From Porphyra umbilicalis (Eukaryota > Rhodophyta > Bangiophyceae > Bangiales > Bangiaceae), in NCBI GenBank assembly GCA_002049455.2, contig KV918946.1, forward strand, positions 1 through 64,000: a stretch of DNA of 64,000 nt, given 5' to 3'. Shown in pieces: positions 18,624-30,925 of this stretch. Position numbers and translations under genes: made by a program. The stretch's first letter is position 1, and the number at the start of each line of letters is the position of its first letter. The notes beneath the pieces were generated by a model. It ran no database searches and was not told the DNA's origin. It worked only from the letters and a program-made list of their open reading frames with translations.

Positions 18624-20090
18624 GACGTGTCAAATACAGCCAATCAGATGCCGGCGTCAGATTGGCCTCAGCTTTGACGCACCCTGATCAATAAAATGCT
18701 AGAGTTTCCTGTCTTGTCCCACCCGACCGAGGACACCTCCGGCCGGGGGGGTACGGTCGTGCGTGGCCGCGTTTCCCGCCACTCCCCCCACGTTGCCCGC
18801 GACCTCTCACCCACCTGACCGGCGCGCCCTCGGCACGCGGTCCTCCCCAGACTCACACGTTCCCATCCTGCGGCTGTGCCCCTGCCCTGCCGTCACGAGG
18901 TCTCTCCCCACACACAAACGACAGATCGATTTTGATTTATGTGGTCACGCCCAAGTGCTGTCGTTGGGTGATGGTGCTTGCCAGACCCGCCGATTCGGCG
19001 ACGTGGCAGGGGGGAAGATTCTGAGTCGGGGTGAGGGTGGTGGGCGGCGGCTCCTCGGAGGACGACGCCGACAGAGGGGAGGGATACATTGGCGCAATCC
19101 GACGGCTCCCGCCATCCCCCCCGCATCGCTCGCACTCGCAGCTCCGCCTACCTGCCATGCCCGGCCATACAGGTAAATCATGTCCTGTCGCCACACTGCT
19201 GGCTGGTGTCTGGTGTTGTCGTTTCATTTTTTGAGCCCTCAGCCCTAGACAGTGCGCAGTTGCGTTGGGAGGGCGGTGCGGACCGATTGGTCTGGCCGCT
19301 CGGCGGTCCAGTGATGTGCTGCGTCGGCTCCTGCCATTCCCCCGGCATCCACTACGCCGGCCCTGAGGTGGGGGGGAGGGGGGCATGGACCTGCGGGCGG
19401 GTGCTGGGCGGGTGTGAACGGCCTGCGCTGATTCCGAGCTAACTGCCCGCCCGGGCTGGGGCTCTTGTCATGCTGCTACCACGAGGGCGGCACTTGTACG
19501 GGGGCGGGGCTGTGATGCCTTTAGTAGGCTCACGTGAGCCCCCCCACGTCCCACGTGCCGTCCTTACCGGCGCTCCTGCCCAGTGGCATCCTCAATGTCT
19601 TTCCAACGTGCGGGGGCTCCGCGTATGGGTCCCCGCCTCGCCCTTCCTCTCTACCTCATGCTACGTGACATGTTCCTGTTTTTTCCGTGTCAACTCAGGA
19701 ATGGCACATTGTATGCGCGGGGCGGGCGTGCCCGTTGGCAGTACGTCGCGTGGACGTGGCCGAGCCCTGAGCATGGGCGGTTTGCCGCCGTTCCGCTGGA
19801 GAATTTGGGGACGCCGCGGTGGCACTGCAGCGCATGCAGTCCATTACTTTCTTGGGGTGGGTGGTGGGGGGCTGGTGTGGTCGTCAGATCTCTGAGAGGC
19901 CCAGCCTACGGGCAGATACCGTGCGAGTGAGGTGAGTGGTGCATGTACATATACGCTCGGCCGCTCGCCGCGTTGCTTGCTTTTCTTGTGCACCCACCGT
20001 GTGTATCACCCGAGTCGCTTGCTCATCCGTGTGCCGCCGTTGGGCTTCGCATCTCACAATCAGCACTCCTTCTCCCTCTCCCCCACAATA
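18624..20090. other. Spacer
   Basis: No domain-bearing frame. A likely 3' splice site (CTCTCCCCCACAATAG) at 20080-20090 may begin the last exon of the SAP-domain gene, so an upstream exon could lie here unrecognised. Confidence 0.4.
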
Positions 20091-20198
20091 GTTGACAATT
20101 CACCTGCCCCACAAGCCCGTGTTGAGACGGGACCGATTCCCATCTTGCCTGCTGTTACAGATGCAGGTGGTGCAGTGAGAGCAGACACCTGTGGGCCC

Positions 20199-20707
20199 AT
20201 GGCGGGCGACGCTGCCGCGGCCTCGTCCGCTCTCCCTCCCAAAGCCAAAAGGCGGTCCATGAAGGAGCTACGCAAGGCGTACAAAAGCCTCGGCCATTCG
20301 ACAAACGGCAAGAAGGAGGTGCTCAGCCAGCGCCTTCTGAACCACAATCTACGGAACGACCTCGTGGACCTTGCGCTTCGGGTAGACGACGATGCCGTCG
20401 TCGCCGTCGGAGAGACTGCTGCGCGCGTGCAGGCCCCCATGATCACCAAGAACGAGTTTGCTCGGCTCTTTCACGTGCTGGCTCTTCCTTCTGTAGCCTC
20501 AGCGGTGGTTACGGTGCGCGGCCCGCTCACTTGGCAGCCGAAAGACGCTCGCGAGGACAAGGTGGATGTGTGGACAGCCACGGTGTCCTGGCACTTCAAC
20601 TCAACCTCGGAGTACGATGTGCGGCATCCTGTGCGCACTTTGGCCAGGACTCTTCCCTTCATCCACACAAGCGCTCTGGGGATAAGTTAAAGGCGAAGTT
20701 ACAGGAG
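20199..20707 (+). CDS. SAP-domain protein (exon), possibly transposon-associated
   Basis: From the ATG at 20199 the N-terminus is MAGDAAAASS followed by KAKRRSMKELRKAYKSLG and STNGKKEVLSQRLL (about residues 17-46). This matches the SAP helix-extended loop-helix DNA-binding motif. The frame appears to end at 20690, but one extra G in the CTGGGG run near 20677 continues it as ALGDKLKAKLQE directly into a canonical donor, GAG|GTAAGT, at 20707/20708. It is therefore probably multi-exon, with a possible acceptor at 20090. It lies tail-to-tail with the Harbinger transposase relic. It could be the accessory DNA-binding protein of that element (usually Myb-like) or an unrelated host gene. Confidence 0.5.
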
Positions 20708-20813
20708 GTAAGTGCCGCTACCTCCGGCGTGCTTGTTTGGATTGGTTTTTGGAGAATTTGGGTTCGTTGTGTTGACCAATCATTCCAACGCGACTGCTGA
20801 CGGAAACAGTTTG

Positions 20814-21942
20814 TCATTTGTCGCCGCAGAACCGAGCCAGCTGTCCCAGCTCGCTGCCGAGAGTTTCCGAATCGCTCTTTCGATTCTGATCAATCGACGT
20901 GTCTGCGTCTGCCGCCTTGTCCGGCGTTGTTGCTCCGAGGGCCGGCTGCGAGTCGTTTCGTCGGAAAAAGTTGTGCCAGAGGATTGCCACCTTGATGACT
21001 AGTGCTTGCTTGGAAAAAAAGCATCCGCAGCGGTCGCCAGAAAATCCGCCACCGCCTAACGAGTTGACCAAATGCCTGCTCAATGTGCATGCGAGCGGAT
21101 GACTGGAAAAAATTGTACGCCTCACGCCAATCATCTCCGCGTCCGCCGCCTGGCCCTGGCGTAGCGAGAAGCTCACAATCGCCGTACGCTTCGTCCGCAG
21201 CGATGCACAGGCCCTCAGTAATCAGCTGAAGGATGACTGGATGCGTGCGGTTCTTGAGGAGCTGCCCGAGGTCGCTGCACGCCAGGGCTGTTGCGTCGTG
21301 AGTAGAGCCGGGTGTACGGCAGCTCATCCACAAGAACTCGTAGTTGTGGTCGCACACTGCCTGGACGTTAAGAGCAGGGAAACTCTTTCTGTTCCAGTAG
21401 TCTTTTGGACACGCCACCTCCGTGTACGCAGGCATCTCTTGACGAATGGAAATACCGTCCAGGGCGCCGATGAGGTTGATGGGGGGGTTGTCACCCCTCG
21501 CCTGGAAGCCCAACGCGGTCTCGCGTCGCCACGTGGCACTCCACAGCGGCATTCTCGTCTGTAGCTCCGGAGCCAGCAACATGGCGTCGACAAAGTCTCA
21601 GAGACAATCATAAAAGGTAGTTTTAGAGACCCCATGGATGGAACAAACGTCAAGGTAGCTCGCACCTGCAAAGCAACGCAAACTCATCGAGACGCGGGCC
21701 ACTGCCGCCACGCGACCGACAGAGAATATAGGTCTCAGGGTGTCCACCAGCAGCGTAAACGACGCCTCGGACATGCGCATTGCGCGGCGAAAGAGTGGCC
21801 CATAGGCGTCGCGGATAGTCTCGAAGGGGACGCGGGGCTCGGCTGGGCCGCGCTCCGCGTCTTTCCCGCCGTCTGCGCCGCTGGCAGTGTCGGCTACGGC
21901 AAGGTGCAAGTTCATCATGAAGGCCTCCTCGTCAGAGACCAT
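20814..21942 (-). pseudogene. PIF/Harbinger-type transposase (HARBI1-like), disabled
   Basis: Cut-and-paste DDE nuclease. The N-terminal part starts at 21942 and reaches SKTTFYDCL, then an in-frame TGA at 21598-21600. The same frame continues DFVDAMLLAPEL. Families of this type usually have Trp at the stop position (TGG to TGA). Catalytic residues remain: D in GALDGISI, D in PGSTHDAT and E in RMHIEQAFGQLVRRW (positions 42, 96 and 168 counted from the Met after the stop). At the T-run near 21013-21019 the frame breaks. The expected C-terminus (KQALVIKVAILWHNFF) continues in another phase to 20814. Two lesions in an otherwise well-preserved frame indicate recent decay. Confidence 0.85.
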
Positions 21943-22460
21943 GTCAATAGTCGTGGTGGGGACGGTTGGGAGAGTGGAAATGGGGGCGAAAACAGAACGG
22001 TGGCCGGCGATGAGACAACCTCGTCTGTGTGGCGATCCACGGAAGGTGGCCGCGCAAGCGCGAGCGCCAGGCGGGGCACATAACTCTGAGCACGCTTCTT
22101 CCGTCTCCTCTCAGAGAGCAATTCTTGCCTCGTGCGCTCCATTTGTGGACGAAACTTAAGCGGCCAACAGACGCAGTTAGAAAACTGGGATGTAACGTCC
22201 CGGAGTGCCTGCTCGATATGACGCCGAGTGTGTGGCGCCACAAACTGGCACCACAAACTCGGTCCGTGTCTTGGAATGGGTGTGAACAGCAAGTGTAGCG
22301 ATCCAGCGTGTGCAAACCGTCCTCCCTCACCACGGACTCCTTCAGACCAAGTCTATACAGTCTTTCTCCATTCTTATCGCTTCAGTTCTTGTCCAGGGGG
22401 GGATAGCAATGAAAGTAGGTCGACCGACAATCGATTGCTGCATCGCCCCAGGTTGGTCGA
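21943..22460. other. 5' flank of the Harbinger relic with repeat end
   Basis: 22231-22290 holds two CCACAAACT motifs and GTGTCTTGGAATGGGTGTGA, matched in inverted orientation at 14223-14290. This is probably the terminal region of a repeat family. A matching inverted end on the other side of the transposase was not found. Confidence 0.45.
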
Positions 22461-24731
22461 TTGACCTTTGGATTTCTCAACCACTTAACTCGTATCAATT
22501 CTTCCATCAGCGTTTATCAACGGCAAAAACGCCGTCGTCGAGCCCGCGGCCATAGCGCCGTCGTCACACCGACCGTCGTTACCGCGCCTGTCGTCCCCGT
22601 CACGATGGTCGTCCCACCCCCCCCCTCCCCACCTACTCCGCCGAACCATGCCATTCGTACCACGGCACCTCCCATCGCACACCCCCAACCTACCTCCCCG
22701 CGTCCCCCTCTGCCTCCCCCTGGACCAGACCACTCGCTTCTCCCCTGCCGCCCTCCGGGTGGCACGACCGACACCACGCCACCTTTGGCTACGTCTTGGG
22801 ATGCTATTTCTGCTACTGTTGAGGCTGCGTTTGAGAGGGCTGTGCCAGATTTGACGCATTAGTGGCTCCATGCTATCCGGGAAGCAGCACAAGCAGCGGC
22901 GGCAACGTGTCAAGGACTACTAGCGACTGGGGGAGCTGCAGAGGCGGCTGCAACGATCCGTGGCTACAACGTGGCAGCGGCCAATGGCCCACGACCGGCC
23001 ACCATGGTGGCTCGAAGGCGGCGGAGCCAGCCCCGAAAGGAGATATTGATCCGCACTAAGAAACAGATTGTGCGCCTTAGGGATTCTGATGTCCACTGGG
23101 CGGTGGTCTTGCGGCATCTGCCGATCCCTATCGCTAAGGATACGGGACGGAGGATTTAGCGGTCTGCCGCCAAGTACCGCGCCATGCCAAACGATAAACA
23201 AACGTTGGCACGGACGAACTGTCGGCAGGGCAAATGGCCAGAGCTGGACACTTCACTGTACAAGTGGTACTTGGCTGAATACTCGCTGGGCCACCGTCGC
23301 ATCCCTATCACCACCGCTCTTCACCAGGAGGCGGCGTGTATGATCGCTGGGCGGCTGTCGATCACCGGTTTCTCGGCCAGCCATGGCTACATCCGCGGGT
23401 TTTTGAAGCCGTACGACATCTGCAACATTGCCGTGCACGGGCAGGCAGGTGGCGCCAACATAGCCGAGGCGGCCGCGGCCGTGGAGGATATACGGCGGAA
23501 GCTCGAAAACTTCCCCCCTGATTGTGGTTACAACATAGACGAGACGGGGCTATTGTATAAGTGCCTGCTCTCCCGATCCAAGGCCATGCGCAGTATGGAC
23601 AGAGTCACTCTGGTGCTATGCACGAACGCGACGGGGACGCACAAGTTGCCAGTCGCCATGATTGGCTCGGCCGCCCGCCCGCTGTGCTTTCTTGGGGAAA
23701 GCAACGAATGCCCATTGCCGTATTTCGACCAGAAAAAGGCTTGGATGGACAAGCATGTGTACGACACATGGTGGAATGACGTCTTCCTACCGGCCATTCG
23801 CCAACGGCACCGGGGCGCCAAGTGTGCTCTAATCATGGATAATTCATCCACCCATGTCGTTGCACAAAGCTCCGAGGACGTGGAATTAATTTTCCTTTCC
23901 GCCAACACGATGGCGGTGTACCAGCCAATGGACGCTGGCGTAATTGCGTCGCTGAAGAGGCGCTACAAGCGCCGCCTCTTGGCCATCCTCGTCCGTTCTT
24001 TGCCCGTTCGTCTGACTTGCCCGTCACCCACGCCTCAGGTGCCGCCCCCACCGCCGCCCCCACCGCCCCCCTACCGCCCCCCCACCGCCCCCCCCACCTC
24101 CCCCCCACCTGTGCCCATGTCGCTTCTGCCGTCCCTCCCACCCGCGAGGGCTCCGTGGGGCTTCTTCCCGGATAATGAGCGCCTGTGGCGGGCCCTGTCG
24201 GTTGATGTTCTATGGGTGTATGGTGCGCCGCGGTCGGCGGCGCTTCAGGCGCCCGACAACGCGGCCGACGCGGCCGCCCAACAAGGCCAACTCGCTGCCC
24301 TTCTGCCGCCCCCGAACCAGACACCGCACCCGGCACGGAACTGTGGCCTGGTCGGGCGCGGAAGTGCCCACCTGTTGAATCCAGCGACACTCATTGCGGA
24401 GGAGTGGGAAAAAGTGATGTCAACATCTACTTTGCACTGTTGGGTGAAGTCCGCGATCCTCTCAGTAGCTATGTCTGCCTGCCTCGCTGCGTCTCATGGT
24501 GAGTACCGCAACGGTTTTGTAAACGTGGAACATGAGGTGGATGAGGTGCTTGTGCTGATGCGAGGCACCTCCCTCGGAAAGGACGTGATTGGGGGGACGT
24601 CTGAGGGAGACGCTCATGAAGCTGTGCGGTCGTGGCTGAACGCAGAGGATGCGGAGGAGGCTATTGTTGATACGTCGAATATGATCACCATGTCATCTGA
24701 CGACTGGTCCGGGGATGAAGGTGATGAATAA
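22461..24731 (+). pseudogene. pogo/Tigger-like transposase (CENP-B HTH, DDE_1), two internal amber codons
   Basis: A single frame of about 756 codons is broken only by TAG at 22860-22862 and TAG at 23157-23159. Order: Pro-rich N-terminus; basic region RRRRSQPRKEILIRTKKQIV with a psq-like HTH interrupted by the second stop; CENP-B-type HTH (SLYKWYLAEYSLG...FSASHGYIRGF). Then comes the DDE_1 nuclease with NIDETG, LIMDNSSTH and QPMDAGVIASLKRRY. Numbered from the Met at 23184 the acidic residues are D119, D219 and D250. A proline-run insertion (about 275-305) follows, then an acidic C-terminus. All three catalytic Asp are kept. Translation from 23184 would lack part of the DNA-binding region. Terminal repeats were not located. 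Confidence 0.85.
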
Positions 24732-27262
24732 ATGTCGACGACAAAAAAAATAGAACATGGCTGGTGGGGCGGGGTCTGTACGGAAGGGATGGATCGCCAG
24801 GTTCGGGTGTGAAGGCAAGACAAGGCTCTTGCTTGATGCACGATAGATGTACTGAAAGCACTCCCCGCACGTCTGCTCGCACGAAACAAGAACAGAAAAC
24901 GGTATGGAACAAGAAGGGAAGCTGTACTTGGCCCTGACAACCGAAGCTAGAAACAGTTTCCCCCAGACCACCACCACCGACTGCCGGCGCGCAGAAGTCA
25001 ACCCTCGTGCTCCGCTGCCACGAGCACACGTATCGACCGCCACTCTCGGTTTGTCCCACGAGACTCATTGGGGCGCATGAGCACACCCGCACGATATGCA
25101 GACACGTCCCCTGTATGCACCACGCAGCTAGATGTACACGCTTCTGCACATCTTTATCAGCCACCTTGTGCATAGGTACCCTATTCTCCCTCGTGTTGTG
25201 CTTCTCTCACCCGCCCCCCCCCCTTGCCCTTCCATCCGTCCGCCCGCTACACCCGCGTGCCCCATGACCCGCTTCGACGACGTTGTCGTCCGAGCGAGAA
25301 GCTTGCCGTGTCGCGTTATCCTATTGAGTTGCACGCATAGACCCTCAGACAGCATGTGCACAAAGAACGAAGAGCCAGAGAGCAGATATCGGCCTGAAAG
25401 GGTCCAAGTCCATTTGCCCACGAGCATCCGCCTGTCAGTCTGCTGTGCATCACTCCGGGCCATCACTCGTGGGCACGTGAACTCTGGTATCCTACTGACC
25501 TGCACCTGCACCACCAGATATTCGCACTGAAAACCCGCGGGGGATGCACCGGTACCACACAGGTGGCTATGGCGTGACCTGAGTGCTTTGGTCGCCTTGT
25601 GTGGGAAAGGGGGTGTACGCACCAACAGGGGGGCACATGGATGAGGGAAAAAAGGAACACCGAATCACAACAACGTACAGGAGAATCCCTTGTCGGCCGG
25701 CAGGGATGGCGGCGGTTGGTGGGGAGGCGGAGTTGAGAGGGGAAGGGGAGCGGCGGTACGGAGGTGGCAGGCCCCCACGACCACTGCAAAGAGCCAGCAC
25801 TCCGACCCGCAGTACATGAATCCTCGCGGTGTGAGGGAGGCACGCGAGCTGCACGTGTGTAGACCAGAGGGGCTGTCGTGCTCAAAATGAGGAGCGCGGG
25901 GTGGGGGGGCGCGCACCAAGCAGTCGTCCTGCCAAGCGCGACCGCTCACGGCGCAGACAGCCAAGACGCTCCGAGGCTGTACAATTGAAAGAGCCATGAC
26001 ATGGTTCGAGCGTGCAAACATCCATTCAAGGAGAGAGTTGACTCTGCAGGAACTCCGTCGATCTCAGAGCGAATGCGATCGACAGGCGCTTGTTCGCCCG
26101 ATTAACTGGCAATCTGATGCGGCAAGCGACGCGCTCGGCGAGAGAACTGGGCCCTCCCCACGCCTAGTTAAGACCCAGTGTTCCTGCTCTTCTGGGTTTT
26201 CAAGCGAATTGCGGCCCTGGATTGGCTCCTCCCTCAAATACGACTGCTCATTGGTCACAAGGGGGAGAGTCAGATTCTTCATCCAAAGTTTCAAGAAGAT
26301 TACAACGTGGACCTGGTCATCCGCTCTCATTGGCCCCGAAGGGACGTTACTGGTGTTCTTGTTTCAAGCTCCTTTCACGAAAATTGACATGCACCGAAGT
26401 GGCATCAGACCTGCTCTCACAGGCACGGACGAGATGCACACCACACAAAGAGAAGACATCCGCAACTGCAACTGTGGTAATGCTCTGCGAGCGCTCTGTG
26501 GCTCACTTTCTTGCGCTTTGCACCCTTGTGCACGAACCGTCGACTCCTGAGCACGCTCATTGACCAGAAAACAGGTAGTCGAGGGAGCAACATCTACATA
26601 CAGATGGCCAGTGTTCCTCGGGAAGTGGCTCGGGAAAAAAAGGACTGCAGATTCTGTCTCGGTTTTCCCCGCTTGCCGAGAAGAATGCCGGGGGACCTGC
26701 TGGAAGCATTACATTACCCTGGCAGATCCCCCCGACCATCATTGAGAATGAAGTTGCGGGGCATTCGTGATGCAGCAGTATGCCCACACTGTGCCTCGGA
26801 ACGCGACGACAATGTTTGCTATGAATGCCCTGTTTTCGCAGCAGGAAAAAGAACGAAAGAGTATCCGCGGGGAGGAGACAGGGGTGACCAAAAGAGCATA
26901 TCTGTGGGTAGGGGGGCAGAATGAGCGTTGTTTCCCGCCGTGTGTTCGGGACTTACGCGCCTCCCCGCTCCCCCCCACGCCCGCCCCCCTCCCTTCACTG
27001 ACATTACACTGACCCGTGCAGCTACCGTACGACAAAGCGTACGTCCGGTCTTTGTTTTCCTTCGCCAGATTGAGCCCCACCACTGGAAGACGGCAACGGC
27101 ACAGCGATTACCGGGCGCATACAAAATCGGCTGCGGACGACTGGCGCAGCAACGCGCGGGCAAGACGTGATCCGTCGGATCAAATCACCGCCCACGGGTT
27201 ATCCTGGATCGTCAGGCACCCCTCTCTCAGAGCCTTGTCAGGCCGAAATTGAGACGGGTGTC
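24732..27262. other. Spacer
   Basis: No gene supported. A 138-codon frame at 26511-26924 has three CxxC pairs (CRFC, CPHC, CYEC) and might be an eroded zinc-binding fragment of a mobile element, but nothing else supports it. Confidence 0.35.
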
Positions 27263-27340
27263 ACCCCCCTCACAGGGGTCGTACAGGCCGAAACAGGGGA
27301 CGTCCCCTGTTTCGGCCTCTACGACACCTGTGAGAGGGGT
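27263..27340. repeat. Foldback repeat, 38-bp arms, no loop to speak of
   Basis: The left arm starts ACCCCCCTCACAGGGGTCG and contains CAGGCCGAAACAGGGG. The right arm is its complement with about three mismatches, separated by CG. A related CAGGCCGAAAT motif precedes it at 27239. Flanks show no clear target duplication. Confidence 0.8.
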
Positions 27341-28735
27341 ATTTCGTATTGACCACTCACATTTTAGCACGTTGCAGGTTGTTTTTTCATCCTTGCGATG
27401 TAATGCTTAGACCCAGAAGAGCAGCCTTAACTAAAGGTCGATTCCTTGCATTAAGGCGCATGAGCGCGACTCATATTGGCGCGCACAGAACTCGGCAATG
27501 GAATGAGCGTTGGCGCTCTGCTTGGACGCATCCTGGAGCCTACTTCATCATATTTTTTATGACACACTTTCAGGCGGCTACGACAATAGGCTTGAGAGAT
27601 AGACGTTCTTCCTTGCATCCCACCGTTGTCTTGAAGGCCTTTTTGTGGCATAAATGGCTCGCTGATGACGCTGCAGGCGGTAACTCGACGTGGCCAGGAA
27701 ACAAAATGCGTGTCATCGGTGCTGCGGGGAAGTCTGTACGACATTGGTAGCCGTTGGTCAACATGGGCGGTGGTGGCGGGGGGCATGTGATGCTCGTAGC
27801 CGGCCGAGAGAAAGTGCATTTCCATGGGATACCAGATCGGATCAATCCGTGTCTTGCATCAGATATTGGTCAGAGCTAGGTCCGGATCGGCAGAGTCGAA
27901 GAAAACGGCGCGATTCTCGAGGGACAGAGTAACACCGAGGTGTATCTCAGCGCTACAAGATCCTTTGAGCGCCTACTTTTTTTTTCCTTGAGTACCCACG
28001 CCACGGAGACCAGTTCTGTTTACTTCTCATGGTTAAAAAAGGTCTAGAACAACAGGGAAAATCCTTTCCTCATGCGCCTAAATGCATGGAATAGACCTTT
28101 AAGCGTGTCCCGTGAAGAGACGATCGCTAAAAGGGGGGTACAGTAAATAACGGACAAAGACTGTATTGCTGTCTTCCGCATATTGGCCGATCCCGTCGAT
28201 GTCAAGAAGGGTGATCAACAGTGCGAAACTGTGTCTCAGCCAATCATTCAGCCGGATAAAGTGGATCGACCAATGGGCAGTTGACCAAGACCCTGTCTTG
28301 ACTTCGACCACATCGGCCCAAACTGGGAAGACAACAATAAGTGCTCCATCTGGCCATTCTGCGACGGCGGATGGGGCATGGATGGAAAAAGTTCAAACTC
28401 TTGGCGGAGGACTTCGATGAATAGAACGATTAATTGAAAGTTATCCATTTTTAGATTGATTAAACATTAATCTATCTCTTTATTCGAGTCTCTTCTTTGC
28501 CCAACGCCGACTGGAGCAACCACCGCCGAGGCGGCCGTCGTCACCTGCAACAATACAGCGTCTGCATCTATACCACGAGCGATCTGCGCCAGGATACCGG
28601 TCCCGCCACCGATGCCCACCACACACCAACAGGCGCTACCACCGGCACAGCTCGCCCCTGCAGAGACGGCGCGGCCTGCGGAGGTGGAGGGGGCGCCGCC
28701 GGCGGCGCATATGGAACCGGCTACGTTGCGGCTGA
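27341..28735. other. AT-richer spacer
   Basis: No gene supported. TTAATC/GATTAA-rich stretches occur at 28440-28480 and again at 29185-29220, on either side of the foldback element. Confidence 0.4.
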
Positions 28736-28903
28736 GGGTCATTCTACCCCAGCCCGAACGCCCCGAACGTCCGAACGCTGAACGGCCATAATGAAATTCC
28801 ATTGGCCAAGCATCCCAGCTGAGGCCACGTCGCCCAATGGGATTTCGATATGGCCGTTCAGCGTTCGGACGTTCGGGGCGTTCGGGCTGGTGTAGAATGA
28901 CCC
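28736..28903. mobile_element. 168-bp foldback MITE, ~65-bp inverted arms
   Basis: Arms start GGGTCATTCTAC and run through CCAGCCCGAACGCCCCGAAC to AACGGCCAT, with few mismatches. The right flank is TTA and the left flank TGA, so a TA duplication with one later transition is possible. Confidence 0.82.
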
Positions 28904-30894
28904 TTATTGTCTCCGCTTCGTGACCGGCACCGGCCGCGTTCGCACTGGGGGCGGTCAGGCGGCGGTCGCGCCTGAAAAAGCAGCAGCCGCATCTCTGCCG
29001 GCCGCCGTCGGCCACGAGGCGGCGCGCTGCCGCCCGTGGCACCTGGTAGTAGCCGACGAACGATGCCAGCGCCGAAAGGCAGTGCGAAGGGGAGATGGTC
29101 GGCCGCGTCAGCGACGTTCCAGGGCGCCGCCTCGCGGGCACCGCGATAAAATCAAAAAATGCAACAAATGATTGAGATCGGCTCCTTATTAATCGTCGAT
29201 TAATCGCAGATTAATTCATTGGACAAAATGTAACGATTTAATCGTTACGATCCATGCAAAGGGCATCTCAATCGGTGCGCCAATGTGCCGTATTCTTTGC
29301 CATTATGCCATCGCCTTAATGAAATCTGCCCAGGATCGCGAGAAGGATGGCGAAAGATACTGCATCCTCTTTGAGAACCACGTGGACCAATGGAAGGATG
29401 AGCTGAAAGACATTTCTGCGTCCTCTTGCCGGGACTTATGCATTGAGAGGCGATCTCCTGTGCTGGAGAGCTCACCTGCGTTCCGTTCACGCGGCATTGT
29501 TCATCGAAAGGGGTGATGCGACTGCACTTACAGATCTATCGAAGGAGTTGACCGATAGACAAGCCCTTCGCTGTTGCAAAGAGAAGGAAGAAATGGCGAC
29601 AGTGCGATGGCGCTCGGCTAGACTTGCTCGTAGGAGGCCCCCCCTGTTACGCTCTTCTGCCAGCGTCGGAGCCTGCCAGTCATCCCCCGCCGCGCCCCGT
29701 GGGCGCGTCCCGCGGGGCCCTTCGACCGCCAGCCGCGGCGCTGCCACGCGACGGGCCCTCGCGGCCGCGGTGGCCGCCCCGCCCAGCGCACGCCAAGCTA
29801 CGGCGGCACAGGCGGCTCCGCCGCCCGTCGCTTGTCGCCTGCCACGCGGGCGGGCCCCGGGACGGGGGGCCGCCGCGTCGTGCCACCCGACGGCACGGCG
29901 GTGACGGCGGCGGCGCCCACCCACACCCCCCCTCCCGCCGCGGCCACGGCGCCCCGGCGCGCGCTGACTGCGCCAGGCGGTTGAATCCCGCCCCGCGGGG
30001 CCCCAGCGGTGGGCCGCTCACCCAACCCCGTGGCGCACGACCCCTGTACACAGCAGGGGGGTGGGTGGGGCTCGTTAACGTCGCCCCGCAGCGGTCCCCA
30101 CACTGTGACGGCGGCGCGGAGGTGTGTTTGAGCCCCGCGGCGCTGTAAGGGCCACGCGGCGGTGGCACGCCCCCACTCTCCCCCCCCCCACGCGCCCATC
30201 ACAACGGTGGCATGGCAGGGCCCGCCCAATGCCAGCACCGATTGGCCGCCACTACAGACTGGTGACAGGGGCCATCTGCCGCCGATCGGGCCACACGCGG
30301 GCTCGATTGGGGGTTCTGGCTTGGCATCTGGGCTCACCCCCCTCCCTCCCACCACAGCCGTTGCAAGCCGCGCGAAGGTGGGGCGGGCAGGGGCGGCCGG
30401 TGGTCTTGTCACAACCCGCCCAGAGCCCCTTTTCAGAGGGGGGGGGGGGGCAACTTGCAGCGAGGAGCGGCCCGTTTAGCGGGCGCGACAGTGCACCGCG
30501 CCGCCGCGTGTGGGTCGGTGCGGGCCCACGGGTGTGCTCGCTGCGGGGCCCCCCTCGGCGTCTGCCTCGCGTGGTGGCCGGCAGCGGCGGGGCAGCAGCG
30601 GCGGCGGCGCGTCACCCCCCTCACCCCCCTGCGCAGCGTGTCGGCGGGAGGTGCCCGCCGCCCCCACGCGCCGCCCTCTCCTGCCCGTGCGCGGTCGCGC
30701 CGCAGCTCGTCGTCCCCCATCCCCTCGGCGGCCGGCCGCTGGCGACGTGCTGTACTGCGCGGCCGCCTCCACACGCGAAGTGCTGGTCGGCCCCACGGGG
30801 CGGGGCAGAGCGCCGACCCTTGCACGCCCGTCACGCCGCGTGCCCGCCGCGGCCATCCGACTCTGCCCATCCCCCGCCGCCGCCCCCGCCGCCC

Positions 30895-30925
<31 letters not shown>

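Noticed and set aside
26511-26924. Zinc-binding fragment with three CxxC pairs
   Set aside because: Spacing matches no family I can name and no other domain is near; left as a note only.
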